From Ulota crispa (taxonomy: Eukaryota > Streptophyta > Bryopsida > Orthotrichales > Orthotrichaceae), in assembly GCA_963920765.1 (NCBI GenBank), contig OY987242.1, positions 12,734,002 to 12,798,001 of the forward strand: DNA of 64,000 bases, read 5' to 3'. The position numbers and the translations under genes are program-made. The notes beneath the pieces were generated by a model. The model searched no databases. It saw only the letters and a list, made by a program, of their open reading frames with translations, and was not told the origin of the DNA. This document shows, piece after piece, positions 1 through 10,424 of the stretch (position 1 is its first letter; every line of letters starts with the position of its first letter).

Positions 1-53
1 TTTCCATATATTAACATTTCATGTTCAGCTGATTATATTTGTATATGTTGCAG

Positions 54-182
54 GTTTGGGGATTATTTGCACCAAAGTATGTCTTTGATGCACTAGGTCT
101 TCTGATTATTGATGGCTCTATTGTCATTGCGTTGATCTTTTACTTTTCTTTCTTTTCTAGAAGGAAAGTGAAAACGGATTAG
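54..182 (+). CDS. C-terminal exon of a GPI ethanolamine-phosphate transferase (PIG-O-like), partial
   Basis: The window opens in an intron: a T-rich tract ends in CAG at 51-53, followed by an open frame of 42 codons to TAG at 180-182. The peptide begins VWGLFAPKYVFDALGLLI, then a hydrophobic segment (about residues 18-34), then a basic tail (SRRKVKTD). The FAPK(F/Y)xF(D/E)A(L/V)G motif followed by a last membrane span and short basic tail is how PIG-O/GPI13-type enzymes end. That family adds ethanolamine phosphate to the third mannose of GPI anchor precursors in the ER membrane. Only the last exon is here; the catalytic phosphodiesterase-like domain lies upstream of the window. The identification rests on about 20 residues recognised from memory of the family. 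A related transferase (PIG-G/GPI7 or PIG-N/MCD4) is the main alternative. Confidence 0.55.
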   Translation, partial: VWGLFAPKYVFDALGLLIIDGSIVIALIFYFSFFSRRKVKTD

Positions 183-1500
183 TTAGTTCCAGGACAGCTT
201 TCTCTTATCTAAGAGCAGGGTTAGGAACCTGTAATTGAGATATGTTCGAGCCTTTTCAAAGAGCCAATTTATTACTACCTCATTTTTTCGTGGGAAAAAA
301 TTGTGTCCTTCTATAAAGGATTTCAATCGGGCTTGACGAGGAAGTTCGTTGAATCGAAACTTTAGAATCAGTGGAATGTTTCCTGCAGCAATTGGTAACG
401 AGATATTTAGAGAGTTTTCATTAAAATGAAACTGTTTAAAAAATTAGAGACCATAAAGAGAATATTTCCCATAGTTTTTGGGGAGGTTGATTTCTGACTT
501 TTGTATCAATGTGACGGCTTTGCGGTTATCCACCTCAGAATAAACGGTCTAGTTCTCAAGAGCCGCCGGCTCTACACTTTTGAGAAGGTGTGCACAAAAT
601 TTCTGCAGAAGCTGTGCGCCACTTTTGCAAAGAAAGCGACCCGCTCTCAGTAGCCAGTTTCTTTTCTGTGATCTTCAATGTCTAATGCTTCAGTCCTTTG
701 CAATTTTAGTTGAAGCATGCTATGAAGTTATTCTAAGTACTTTTGCTATTTTAGTTTGCTGCATCATGGTACCTCAGTTAGTTCAGAAACTGAGGGGAGA
801 TTTGCAGGCTCCGAGTCTCTGCAGGATTATTCCCTGCGGTGTTAGTAGCATTTTGTTCATTTTTCGAATTTTGCTGGTCTGCGCCACTCTAATTCTTTTG
901 ACGTGCTGAAGAAGTTCAGAGAACGTGGGAACAAATTTCGATCGATGGAAAGAGTCGGAAATGGAGCATGGTGCATTGACACCAATCTTTGTAAGGATTA
1001 ATGGTTTGCAGGGCCTGGTTGGAGGCTGTTCGTTTTCTTGCAACACGTAAGCCTCCAGTTTGATCTTCTACCAAAGCCTCATTTAGGAGTTGCAGATAGG
1101 GTTGACTATATTTTGGTGCTTATTACAGTGTAGACCTCTAAAGTTAAATCGCATCAGTTGTGGTGTTGTACTGAGGTTTAGATGTTGCCATTAAGTATAG
1201 TATGAGCAGGTGCTTAGAACATAAAAATATTAGAACGAGAAACTAAATATCCTAACTCGTTACAACGATACCGTTACTATCCAATATCATTCCGAGTGTC
1301 TTTCTAAGTTGTTATCCCTACTGGATTAATTGTCTTTGTAACTTGATGTAGAAATCATGGAAGACAACCCGCATGAGTGCCTGCATGGCCATTTGTTCTA
1401 CCGAGCTGCCGGGAATCAGTTGTGTGGATGGAGCTGCTTTGAGGTCCTCTCGGTATTCCTGGCGACCAGTATTTTCATTGTCATCCTCACGGTAATGACT
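183..1500. other. Downstream flank of the PIG-O-like gene, probable 3' UTR then unassigned
   Basis: This stretch follows the TAG at 180-182 and is less AT-rich than the rest of the intergenic DNA. The first several hundred bases are probably the 3' UTR; no unambiguous AATAAA signal fixes its end. Open frames at 580-909 (+) and 783-1046 (-) overlap each other and resemble no family I know, so I do not call them genes. Confidence 0.3.
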
Positions 1501-1520
1501 TCTCTTAACCCTGTTGCTCA

Positions 1521-1601
1521 CCCCATTCTCAATCTTCAGAGAATGGGGTCGTGGCAGTCTCTCCTTTATTTTTGGAGACCCCTTTCTCTGAAGATTGAGA
1601 A
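1521..1601. repeat. Double hairpin with two mutually exclusive stems
   Basis: Positions 1526-1550 and 1577-1601 are inverted copies over 25 bases with one mismatch, separated by a 26-base loop. Inside the left arm a second, perfect 10-base stem can form: CCCCATTCTC (1521-1530) with GAGAATGGGG (1539-1548), loop of 8. The two stems use the same bases and cannot coexist. It could be a microRNA-like precursor, a MITE core or a chance product of local duplication; no target is visible. Confidence 0.5.
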
Positions 1602-4407
1602 GTTTTTCTCTTCCAGTTTTTCTCTTTTCCTTCAAAGAAGAAGAAGAATGAGGTGAAATAATCTTCACTCGTGAACTTTTTACCCACGCTTGTCTAGTTT
1701 TCACCGTAGTTGGTTTTCATTTACCGTTGCTTTTCCAATTTTGGAAGTTGCTCCTCTTGCTTTCAAGATAACTCCTCCTACTTTGACCATTCTATATTCT
1801 CCACCGAGTTACACCTTCTTCATGAAGAAATGCTCCCATTGGCTCCTATTTTCACTCCTAAATTTCTCATTCTTCAGAGAACTTTCAATCTTGGAGAGGG
1901 TGTGACTACCCCTAATGTGCACGTGACTTGCTTTCTTGGTGGTTTGCTATAGCAAGCACTTGCACCTAGCCATGGTCTACCGACAACCCAGGGATATTGC
2001 AGTCATGAATGTTGCAAGCTTCTGTTCCTTCTTTTCTGGATTTCAGAGTTTGGCCCAGCAGTTTTGTTATTGGTAGCGGTATATCAACAACTATGGTTAA
2101 ATCTCGTCGCTGTCTCATTTCCATCCCTATATCCTAAACCTTTCCAGCATTCTAATTAGGAGCGCTTCACATTATGTCTACAGTCCCAGTTCTACAAGTC
2201 GTGGTTCAAGGCAAGACTCCAACTTTGTTTGATTGCAAGGGGCAACAAAGAAATTATATGAAAGTGTTTGAATGTTTTATGCGAAGAAGTTCTTTGGGAC
2301 TTGACTCCTAAGTTGTGTTAATTCAACTCTTGGAGCAATGACCACTTGCTTGGTGTCAATACTTATAAAAAGCGTCGTTGTTGGGCATTTCTAGATGAAC
2401 TGCAACTTGGGACATAGTGTGGGACGTGTGTGAAAGCTCTGTTTCAATTTCACGAGATTTGAGAAGTTAGTGGGACTTGGGAAATAATGTGAAGTCACTC
2501 TTATCTTGGACCATTGCTTTCCCCATAACAGCAAAAGTGAAAACATTGTGCTCTCGAGGTGCTGTACATTAGGTGGTGATGTATATTCCTCCAATGGTAG
2601 CTACTATATGGAATCAACTTATGATCTAAATCATTAAAACTAATTCTAACATTAGAAAAAGTTTCATTCACAAGTTCAAATGGTTGAGAATTGTGGCTAT
2701 TGCACTTGTGACCATAACCCTGAATGCGTTAGCTCTTTGAATTTTTTAAAATTGTTTACATGCTCAATATTGACAATTTAGAATAAGTTATCTGCGCTAA
2801 TCTATGATTGTGTAATCTAGAATAAGGTTGTTTTTTGACATTTTGAAGGATTAACTTGTGGAGTTTTTCTTTGAAGTTTCTTTTTGAACTTCAATAACGT
2901 GTTTCCAAATTTGATATACTTTCAATTTTCAAATTTAGAGAACACTTAGACAAACTTTTGTTTTGTGTTTGTTGTATTCTTATTTGAGTATAATTATACG
3001 TTAGGGTCATCCACTCTTTTGAATTTGTGAAACAAATGTTGATGCCTTGTCATTAACAAGTCATAGCCATGGTGGACATTTAACAAACATGCTACACTTA
3101 CAACATGGTGCCATTGAAAATGAAAGTGGCAATGTTAGGATGAAATGTGGCAATTAGAAATGGTCTGTGTTTGTCAACTGTGGCTACATTTTTTTTTAAA
3201 TTTTAAAATGACACATCACAATAGTGACTATGGTGATGCAAGAATTCAATTGAGGCAAAATAGAATTAGAAGAAAATAAAATAACCTTATTCATAAAACC
3301 GTACCTATATTATTTTTAGTCCTTTAAAGAAATTGACCTAACGGGAAACTAGCATACCTTTTGAGATTTTATTCTTATTTTTGCATTGTCAACATACTGA
3401 TTGAGGGCTCGTTATAAATATTGGATAACATACTTTAACATGCAATAGAATAATCATAATGGAATCCAAAAATGTAATGATTCTATTCTTTAGATTTTGG
3501 GATTATTTTGAATATCATGTGGGTGTTTGTCAAAATGGGTGACAATCATTAAACACATAAATAGACATCTTGAAACCAAGGGGATTGTTTTTATATATTT
3601 TTAAAGAGTCTTTTATAAAACTATTTCAATAGAGTATAGAATTTGATCTTTGCTTTTGCACATGGGTGTACATTTTTTGAAATTGGAGAAGCAAAAATAT
3701 TCCTTCTCCCTCCAAAATCAGATGCAATTAGTAAATGTAAATACAGACGCTTGTCATTCAACTAACATTCACTTCACTTACAATCTATTTAGCATGAACA
3801 TAAATGTGCAAAAATGTGCTAATGTCAACCATGAATTGATTGACCAAGTATTAAAGGGTCGATTGCCTAATCTGCCTTTATTTTTGTAATATTTTAAGAA
3901 TTCAACATGTACAAAGTAACTTTTTATTTGACTTCTTTTAAAAAAAGTCACTTTAGTACATCAAAAAGTCAAAAATTGACAACAACCGTTAAGCTAGCTC
4001 TATTCAACCTCCTTCATGTGAAACTTAAAAACCTTTTCTTTATAAATTGGTATAACCTTTCTTAAATGTCTAATCAACAAGAAGTGTCTGCACGCATTCA
4101 TTCTATTGGTATGTTTTTCTATCTTCCTTGAAGCTTTTAAAATTAAACACTAGAGTTAAAATAAATATGTTGGTATTTTAAATAAAATTGTAAATGCAAT
4201 CTCTCTAAGAGCATCTCTATATGACCTCTAGGATTTCATTTCAAAAAAATGCTGTGTTTTGTTTCTTGTGTTGAACAATAATTTCCCCCACCTATTCAAC
4301 TAGGTAGAACAATGTTCAACCAATAATAAGCCTCTTTGTTTAAAAGAGTAGATGGAATCTCCATTATTGCTTACTTAACTTATTAAATGGTAAATAAAAA
4401 GTAGTAT
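1602..4407. other. Unassigned AT-rich intergenic DNA
   Basis: No gene can be supported. Positions 1690-1952 are pyrimidine-rich with short overlapping frames. Positions 2174-2310 give a short frame (GKTPTLFDCKGQQRNYMKVFECFM) faintly like the start of a copia-type gag, but it is broken by stops and too short to call. Positions 3060-3180 form a weak imperfect inverted repeat. A TAA followed by GAGCATCTCTATATG at 4206-4223 resembles a PIF/Harbinger MITE end without a visible partner. Confidence 0.3.
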
Positions 4408-4411
4408 TTAA

Positions 4412-4999
4412 CCCTTCAAAGCTTGATTGGTCCTTGTGATTGCTCCACTACAATTGCTCTACAATGCTCTATAGTGGTGTGACATGTGCCCACACAATAA
4501 AATGTTGTCCCCAAAAGCTATAGAAGTCAATAGTGCATGTTGCCCTCACAAAAATTGCAAGAAGAGCAACATGGGACCTAACAATGAATCTTTTCACAAA
4601 TTGGAGTTTTCAAAAATACAAAGACATTTAATGAGGCTATTTTTGGCCTTCCTTAACCCTTAAGCGCCCCAGCAACAGGATCCTATTGTTTGGGCCCACA
4701 ACTTTATCTCACTTTTTTTCTTAATTTGTGTGGTGAAAAATGTTATGGTTGGTCTCCATCAGCAGAGAAGGTAGTCCTTTTTCAAATCCTCTAGTCACTT
4801 TTTTTGGATGTAATTTTCCAACTTGTGGTGTTAAACCCCCCATTTTCTCCTAAACCCTAAAATAACTATGGGCACTCAGGGGTTAATGAAGCACATCTCC
4901 ATAACCACTTCCAAAAAAGATTGGATGAAAAAGAAAATTTCCCATCTTACAAAATATTTTTTGAGCACTAAGATTTTTGTCCCCTTAAGCGTTTAGGGG
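4412..4999 (+). mobile_element. TTAA element, subfamily A, interrupted by a J-type element
   Basis: TTAA at 4408-4411 precedes CCCTTCAAAGC; the right end reads GCGTTTAGGGG followed by TTAG (decayed TTAA) at 5000-5003. The interior matches the subfamily A copy at 15744-16115 almost throughout: GTGCCCACACAAT, GTCAATAGTGCATGTTG, CTCACAAAAATTGCAA and CACATCTCC. The match is broken only at 4657-4882, where a second TTAA element sits. Without that insertion the element is about 360 bp, as in the other A copies. Confidence 0.72.
4657..4882 (+). mobile_element. TTAA element, subfamily J (GCGCCCC ends), nested in subfamily A
   Basis: It is bounded by TTAA at 4653-4656 and 4883-4886. The left end is CCCTTAAGCGCCCC and the right end, read inward, is CCCCTGAGTGCCC. 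The subfamily A copy at 15744-16115 runs through the corresponding place uninterrupted (TTCCATGATGGAGCACATC), so this 226-bp unit was inserted into a pre-existing A copy. Confidence 0.7.
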
Positions 5000-5044
5000 T
5001 TAGAAGAGAATGCCATGCATTGAAAGAATAAAATTTTGCAATAA

Positions 5045-5378
5045 ATGAGAAAATGTTTTGGCTGGTCAAAGTATCAAGGTCAGGCCACACATGCCAAAAC
5101 CAACATTCCAAACCAGCAATTTGTAAAAAAAAGTGGCAGATTTTACATGTTTGTGAAAAAGTGGATTCTTTAACTTCCTAGGGCCTACTTTTCTAGTCTA
5201 TTCAAAACTGCTAGTTTTAAAAGTTCAAAAACCAGTGTCTCAAACCTCTTACCCTACAATGGTGGAGAGGTTATCTTTAGGTGAACAATAGATGAAAACT
5301 TGGAAAAGTGATTGTCTCCCAATTTTCCAAAAATACAAATTACTTCTTCATCCATTTCAAACTACCGATATGGGCATG
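5045..5378 (+). repeat. Dispersed repeat R, copy 1
   Basis: About 330 bp is shared with 47105-47425 in the same orientation. Landmarks common to both are GGCCACAC, TTCCAAACCA, GTGTCTCAAACCTC, ATGGTGGAGAGGTTATCTTT, GTGAACAATA and GATGAAAACTTGGAAAA. No terminal repeats or coding potential are evident. It may be an internal piece of a larger element. Confidence 0.6.
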
Positions 5379-5666
5379 TATAGCCCCAGCATCCATTGCC
5401 TCCTTTTTCATCTGAAAGTACCCCTAGAATACCTTTCCATGGGGATTGGAGGGGTCTAGCCTAGATGTCCAGCCTTTGATTCTGCCAAAGTTAAACTACA
5501 TTCCTAGATGACCTAGACCCAAAATTGGAGGTTATTTTCTAACGGCCTAAACCCAAAATTAGAGGTTACTTTCTAACCTCTAAGCAATGTGAAGATTTCA
5601 GAAATTTTTCTTGGTTCTACCCATAGTCAACTTGGATGGGCCTCCGGCTTTGACTACCCATGGCAA

Positions 5667-5987
5667 GGTAAGATAAGAGGCTCATAAATCGACCATCTAA
5701 GGGTTGAAACTAATTTTGAGGTGGTGAAACTTCTTGAAATGTTTTTCAATAAAATTTTCTTGAAAGACAAGAGGAATTGGCATCTAACGCAAGTTATTTT
5801 GTATTTTTTGGAGCAATGTGAAATTAGTTATAAAATTTTGAAGTGGAAAGGTCATAGGGCTCTAAAATGGATCACTTTCTTAAATGCACGCCCACTATAC
5901 ATTTCTGAAAAGCTATGAATAAGGACATGTACTAGCAGAGTTCATTTAAGGAGGTGAGTGGTATTAGTTGGAGCCTCTTACCTTACC
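5667..5987. mobile_element. MITE-like element with GGTAAG inverted ends, just upstream of SEC13
   Basis: The left end GGTAAGATAAGAGGCTC (from 5667) is the inverted counterpart of GAGCCTCTTACCTTACC (ending 5987). The similarity extends a few bases outward to CCATGG on both sides. The body is about 320 bp and AT-rich. It ends about 270 bp before the SEC13 start codon and so forms the upstream edge of the promoter region. Its ends resemble those of the palindromic MITEs at 17231, 24741 and 47451, but its body does not. Confidence 0.5.
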
Positions 5988-6039
5988 ATGGTGTTTTGCC
6001 AGTACTGGTGGAGATGCTCAAATATTAATATTAGAAGAA

Positions 6040-6259
6040 GACCAATTAGTATGGCCTCCGTCGCAATTAGTCTAGTATGCGTGACGTCCCAATCAGAGTG
6101 CTCGGCTTGTTCGTCTCCCGCGAGCGGAGATTCTTCGTTCGTTGCTGCGCTTCGCTCGCTTGCTCGTGCGCGCGTCCTCGACGGTCGCAGCCTCGCTCGC
6201 AGCCTCGACATCATCGACACTCACTCGCGTAGTCGCGTGCAGTTCAGTTGCGACGGGCG
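6040..6259 (+). promoter_or_regulatory. SEC13 proximal promoter and GC-rich 5' leader
   Basis: Base composition changes sharply from AT-rich to GC-rich at about 6050, with many CTCGCTCG/CGCGC tracts up to the start codon. A bZIP-type core TGACGTC (6082-6088) is directly joined to a CCAAT box (6089-6093). Pairings of a bZIP site with CCAAT are typical of ER-stress and secretory-pathway promoters, which would suit SEC13, but no full ERSE (CCAAT plus CCACG at the proper spacing) is present. No clear TATA box is visible; the transcription start is unknown. Confidence 0.5.
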
Positions 6260-8556
6260 ATGGGGGCGCCGGGGGCAGCGGGCAAGGCGGAGCAGCTGCT
6301 GGAGTCGGGGCACCAGGACGTGGTGCACGATGTGGCCGTCGACTACTATGGCAAGCGCCTCGCGTCCTGCTCCTCCGATCGCCTCATCAAGCTCTTCGCC
6401 GTGCCCGCCGGGGATGTGCCCGCCACGCCCCTCGCCACTCTCGCCGGCCACGAGGGCCCCGTCTGGCAGGTTGCGTGGGCGCATCCCAAGTTCGGCAGCG
6501 TCCTCGCTTCGTGCTCGTATGACCGCCGAGTCATCATCTGGCGAGAAAGTGCCGAAAACGAGTGGCACCAGGATCAGGTCAGGGATCCGTTGCTCTTGCT
6601 CTTTCTGATTTGGCTTGGCTTGGCTTGAGCATCCTAAGAAAACAGCTTTCGAAATTATCACGAGGAGGTTCCACAATGAATCCCCACGTGTTTGTCGTCG
6701 ACACCCTAAGCGGATTAGGGTTTGGCATTTTTTTCTTTCTTTTTGTTTAAACCGGGGAATCCTTATCCGTAAATTTCATCAGAAATCCTATGGAGCAAAC
6801 TTCGATTAGTTAATGCTGTCATTTACTTGGTATTCGAACATCATAGTTTACAGCTTGTTAGAGGCTCATGGTTTGTAGCTTTTCAACCGGCTTTTACTCG
6901 CATGGTTTGATCTGGAAATGAGCTAGTAACTTAATCTCTAGAATACTATTATTTGTTTTATTGCTTCATGGTGTTGTAGTCTGCTGTCACATTTTCTGTG
7001 GATTCAACCATTTGAGCCTGGAGGCGTATTTCCGTATAATCAAATCAAGGCCTATAGTTCATTAGTGGCACAATTTCAGGAGCTTTTTCCAGCAATATAT
7101 CCAACCATTGATTATACCAAAGCCTTATAGCCGGTGCTTCCGTTTTAGAATTTCAAGGAAGGTAGAGGGTACTAAAACTGTTGGGGAACTAATACCGTCT
7201 CCTATACTAATTCATGTTAAGCAGCAGCAGCAGCAGCTCATCTCTATCACTAGACCTGGTTGGCTTTTAAGTAGTAGTACGCTCGGTGGAAGCGCAACTT
7301 GGCTAATGTGGTCATAGAGAACCCCATTTCCTTTCAAGGTAAGTAGTCATGGATATTACAATTATCTTAAATTGAAATGAGGTTGTCTACTGTCCCTTCG
7401 ATAGTGATCTACAAACAACTTCTGGCTTTGAAATTTCACAGAGAGACAAAAAAGTTGATGATCCTTAAAGATATTTAGCTCTTGCACCTAAAGCGATCTC
7501 TCCATGGCTCTGTACTGTACTGATCTCTTGAAACTCGCACTTTTTGTGCATCTTATTGAAATGCTCGCAAGTAGCATCATCTACTGCAGTACCACCGGTC
7601 AATTTGACTGACAATGAATGCGACTGACCACAGGTATTCCAAGAGCACGAGTCATCAGTGAACAGCATCTGCTGGGCCCCGCAGGAACTCGGGCTGTGCC
7701 TCGCCTGTGGATCATCTGATGGGACCATATCGGTGCTGACGCACAAACCGGATGGCTCGTGGGAAACGGTCAAGATTGAGCAGGCGCATCCTGTGGGAGT
7801 GACCTCTGTGTCGTGGGCGCCTGCGAGTGCTCCGGGGTCGCTGATTGGAACAAACCCTGGCATTGTTCAGAAGCTGGTATCCGGTGGCTGTGACAACACT
7901 GTGAAGGTGTGGAAGTTTATCAACCACAGCTGGAAAATGGACTGCTTCCCTCCTCTCTCCAAGCACACTGATTGGGTGCGCGATGTTGCATGGGCTCCTA
8001 ATCTGGGACTAGTAAGGTCCACCATCGCCAGTGCTTCCCAAGATGGCAAAGTTATCATCTGGACTCAGGTGTTGGATTTACCACCAAACCAAACCCGGTC
8101 TTGCAATGACGGTTTCTTAGTTCCTTCATGTAGGATTGTTTTATAATATGTTATGGCTGATTGTTTACATTTGGAGAATTTTCTGTGCTGGTCTCACACT
8201 ACTGTATGGGATTTTGTTTTTGTCTTTAGAGTGCCCAGGGTCATATTTGTGCTGCTTAGCTGTACTTTCGTGTTTGCCATTATTTAGGGCTGCTGCTGCT
8301 GCTGCTGTTCGTCTTTTGTCTTGGTTGCCTTGATCTCTAGTGCATTGATATCTTTTCACTAACAAAGGTTTAACCTCAGGCGAAAGATGGGGACCAATGG
8401 CAGCCATTGACTTTGAACGACTTTAAGACGCCAGTTTGGCGGGTAAGCTGGTCCTTGACAGGAAATATATTAGCTGTGTCAGACTCCAGCAACAAGGTGA
8501 CGCTCTGGAAAGAAGAGGTTGATGGAGAATGGGCACAGGTTTCGAATGTGCAATGA
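6260..8556 (+). CDS. SEC13: SEC13, COPII coat / nuclear pore WD40 protein (3 exons)
   Basis: Exons are 6260-6577, 7634-8068 and 8380-8556; all introns are GT-AG and phase 0, giving 309 residues, the usual SEC13 length. The protein is a run of six WD repeats: [20 protein letters not shown] (from residue 17), [20 protein letters not shown] (from 63), [20 protein letters not shown] (from about 110), [30 protein letters not shown] and [16 protein letters not shown] near the C terminus. [24 protein letters not shown] and TPVWRVSWS are hallmark SEC13 strings. SEC13 pairs with SEC31 to build the outer COPII cage on ER-exit vesicles and is also part of the Y-shaped nuclear pore subcomplex. The start is the ATG at 6260; the frame is open upstream but has no earlier ATG. 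SEH1, a related WD protein, is excluded by these motifs. The N terminus ([16 protein letters not shown]) is longer and more Ala/Gly-rich than in Arabidopsis. A stop or run-on would follow retention of intron 1 (stop near 6628) or intron 2 (stop near 8146). Confidence 0.95.
6578..7633 (+). other. SEC13 intron 1
   Basis: The 1056-base phase-0 intron begins CAG/GTCAGG and ends GACCACAG/GTA. It carries an (AGC)n microsatellite at about 7220-7235 and a short CTTTCAAGGTAAGTAG (about 7330) that looks like a cryptic donor. No nested gene was seen. Retaining it adds about 17 residues before a stop. Confidence 0.85.
8069..8379 (+). other. SEC13 intron 2
   Basis: The 311-base phase-0 intron begins CAG/GTGTTG and ends AACCTCAG/GCG. 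It contains a (CTG)n microsatellite at about 8288-8305. Reading through it from exon 2 adds about 25 residues and stops near 8146. Confidence 0.85.
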
Positions 8557-9363
8557 GCTTGCAAGCTGTGTTGCATGGGTTGTCTACAATATTTTGAAAG
8601 TGTCGACTCTCCACATTGGCCCTTGTAGCATGTCAAACATTCTTGAAGACCTCAAGAGGAAAGATAGTTACCTTCGAGATGAATTGCTCTGACGGAATGG
8701 ACTACGTGAAGACCTTAAGATCCAGGGCAAGGAGGATAATTCTTTTGCACCAGCAGAAACTCATCCTTGGAATCAGTTAGAATGGCCGTACCCCTGGTCA
8801 ACTACTGTGTTCAAAACGCTACACTTTGTGTTTAGGGTAGACATGTAGATTTTCCTGTGAAGACCTTAGCTAAAACTTTATGTTGAGAGCTCTGATAATG
8901 TGAAAACGAATGTCTAGAACAAGGAAGTTTTACCTCTTTGTCAGCTGCGTCTTCATTTCTGGGGGAAGCGGTTTGATGACTGGAGGTGTATATTGGCTGA
9001 CTATGATACGGAAGGGGATCCCATCTTGCACTTGGTGCTCAGACTTCGAGATGGTTAGCAGGTCAGAAGGAAGTCAGTATGATATTCATGCTATGTTACG
9101 GCTCTATTTGAAAGCTATATAAACGTGTTGTAGGTGTAATTGTATTTGTGGAAGTAATTGATCTTATGATATTCTGTTACGTTGTATAAATAGGGAACGT
9201 ACAGTACATGCATGAGGATCATTTCTCTACTGCCTTGATTGTGAAAAACGTTACCAAGAAGTAGAGTCTGATGACTTTACTATGGTCATGAAGTTCAGAT
9301 TTGTTGCGGTGTTTTAGGATTTTTTCTTCTTCTCTGTACACAATCTCTTGGTGTTACTTAATG
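8557..9363 (+). other. SEC13 3' UTR and downstream flank
   Basis: After TGA (8554-8556) the sequence stays moderately GC-balanced for several hundred bases, as expected of a 3' UTR, and becomes AT-rich towards 9200. No canonical AATAAA precedes the foldback transposon at 9366; near-matches such as TATAAATA (about 9185) could serve. A short frame at 8910-9122 is not convincing as a gene. Confidence 0.45.
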
Positions 9364-9365
9364 TA

Positions 9366-10257
9366 CAGTGCCCTGAAGAAAAGATACGTACCGCCCTGTT
9401 TTGGGAATAAAAGAACGTGCATAAAATTTCCATAGAATAAAATATAATTGACATTTTTTGTAGTGCATCACAATTTTGTATTTTTGATGCAATCCCAAAG
9501 AAGCATACCAAATTTTAGTTTCAGAAACCTAAACTCCATTATTAATGAATTTTTTTGTATCAAATTCATAGTTTGTATGTGATAATTGATTGAATAACAT
9601 TGGTGATGAATTTTTGAGATTTGATTGCATGGGTAGGTAGGAAACATTCATACACACATCTTCTATGCTAAAAAAGACCCCCTTAAGTAACAAAATTTTG
9701 ATCCACAAAGTTTTTAGTGTGACTTGTAATATGCCCAAAATCTTGTGAAACATATGTTTTTATAAAATAAATAAATAAATCTATTTGACTCATACATTGT
9801 GACTAAGTTTGTACTTTTGAACATAATATTATGTTTACTTGGCAAAAAAAATGGTTGAAAAGCAAAAATATATGTTTTACAAGATTTTGGGCATATTACA
9901 AGTCACACTAAAAACTTTGTGGATCAAAACTTTGTTACTTGAGGTCTTTTTTAGCATAGAAGATGTGTGTATGAATGTTTCCTACCTACCCATGCAATCA
10001 AATCTCAAAAATTCATCACCAATGTTATTCAATCAATTATCACATACAAACTATGAATTTGATACAAAAAAATTCATTAATAATGGAGTTTAGGTTTCCT
10101 GAAACTAAAATTTGGTATGCTTCTTTGGGATTGCTTCAAAAATACAAAATTGTGATGCACTACAAAAAATGTCAATTATATTTTATTCTATGGAAATTTT
10201 ATGCACGTTCTTTTATTCCCAAAACAGGGCGGTACGTATCTTTTCTTCAAGGCACTG
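9366..10257. mobile_element. Tc1/mariner-like foldback element 1 (TA target)
   Basis: TA at 9364-9365 and 10258-10259 flanks an 892-bp near-perfect inverted repeat beginning CAGTGCC. Each arm is about 400 bp; the arms encode almost the same peptide on opposite strands, as expected of a foldback. CAGT ends with a TA duplication are characteristic of Tc1-like elements. There is no transposase. Related copies lie at 31788-32653 and 51265-52126. Confidence 0.75.
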
Positions 10258-10424
10258 TACAGTACAGATCATGGGTTCATTCTTTGGTACTTTCACATTC
10301 TATCAGTCTATGCATTGAGATACCTTGGATTGCCACAAGTATTGTCAAAGTCCTGTTCTTTGTCAATTCTTCATGAGATAATTAACTTCTAATTTGATTA
10401 TCATAAGAAAATATCTATTTTACA

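Noticed and set aside
580..1046. Overlapping frames of 109 and 87 codons on opposite strands
   Set aside because: No recognisable domain, they overlap each other, and they lie in a probable 3' UTR.
1318..1704. Frames of 128 (-) and 99 (+) codons
   Set aside because: Both are shadows of a sequence dominated by a hairpin and pyrimidine tracts; no family resemblance.
2174..2310. Possible copia-type gag start
   Set aside because: Only about 40 codons with a faint resemblance, followed by stops; no LTRs, primer-binding site or pol motifs nearby.
6221..6676. 151-codon reverse frame over SEC13 exon 1
   Set aside because: It is an antisense shadow of the GC-rich SEC13 coding exon; the forward frame has all WD40 motifs and correct splice sites.
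9529..10093. Nearly identical 74- and 84-codon proteins on opposite strands
   Set aside because: They are the two arms of the Tc1-like foldback; identity follows from the inverted repeat, not from a gene pair.
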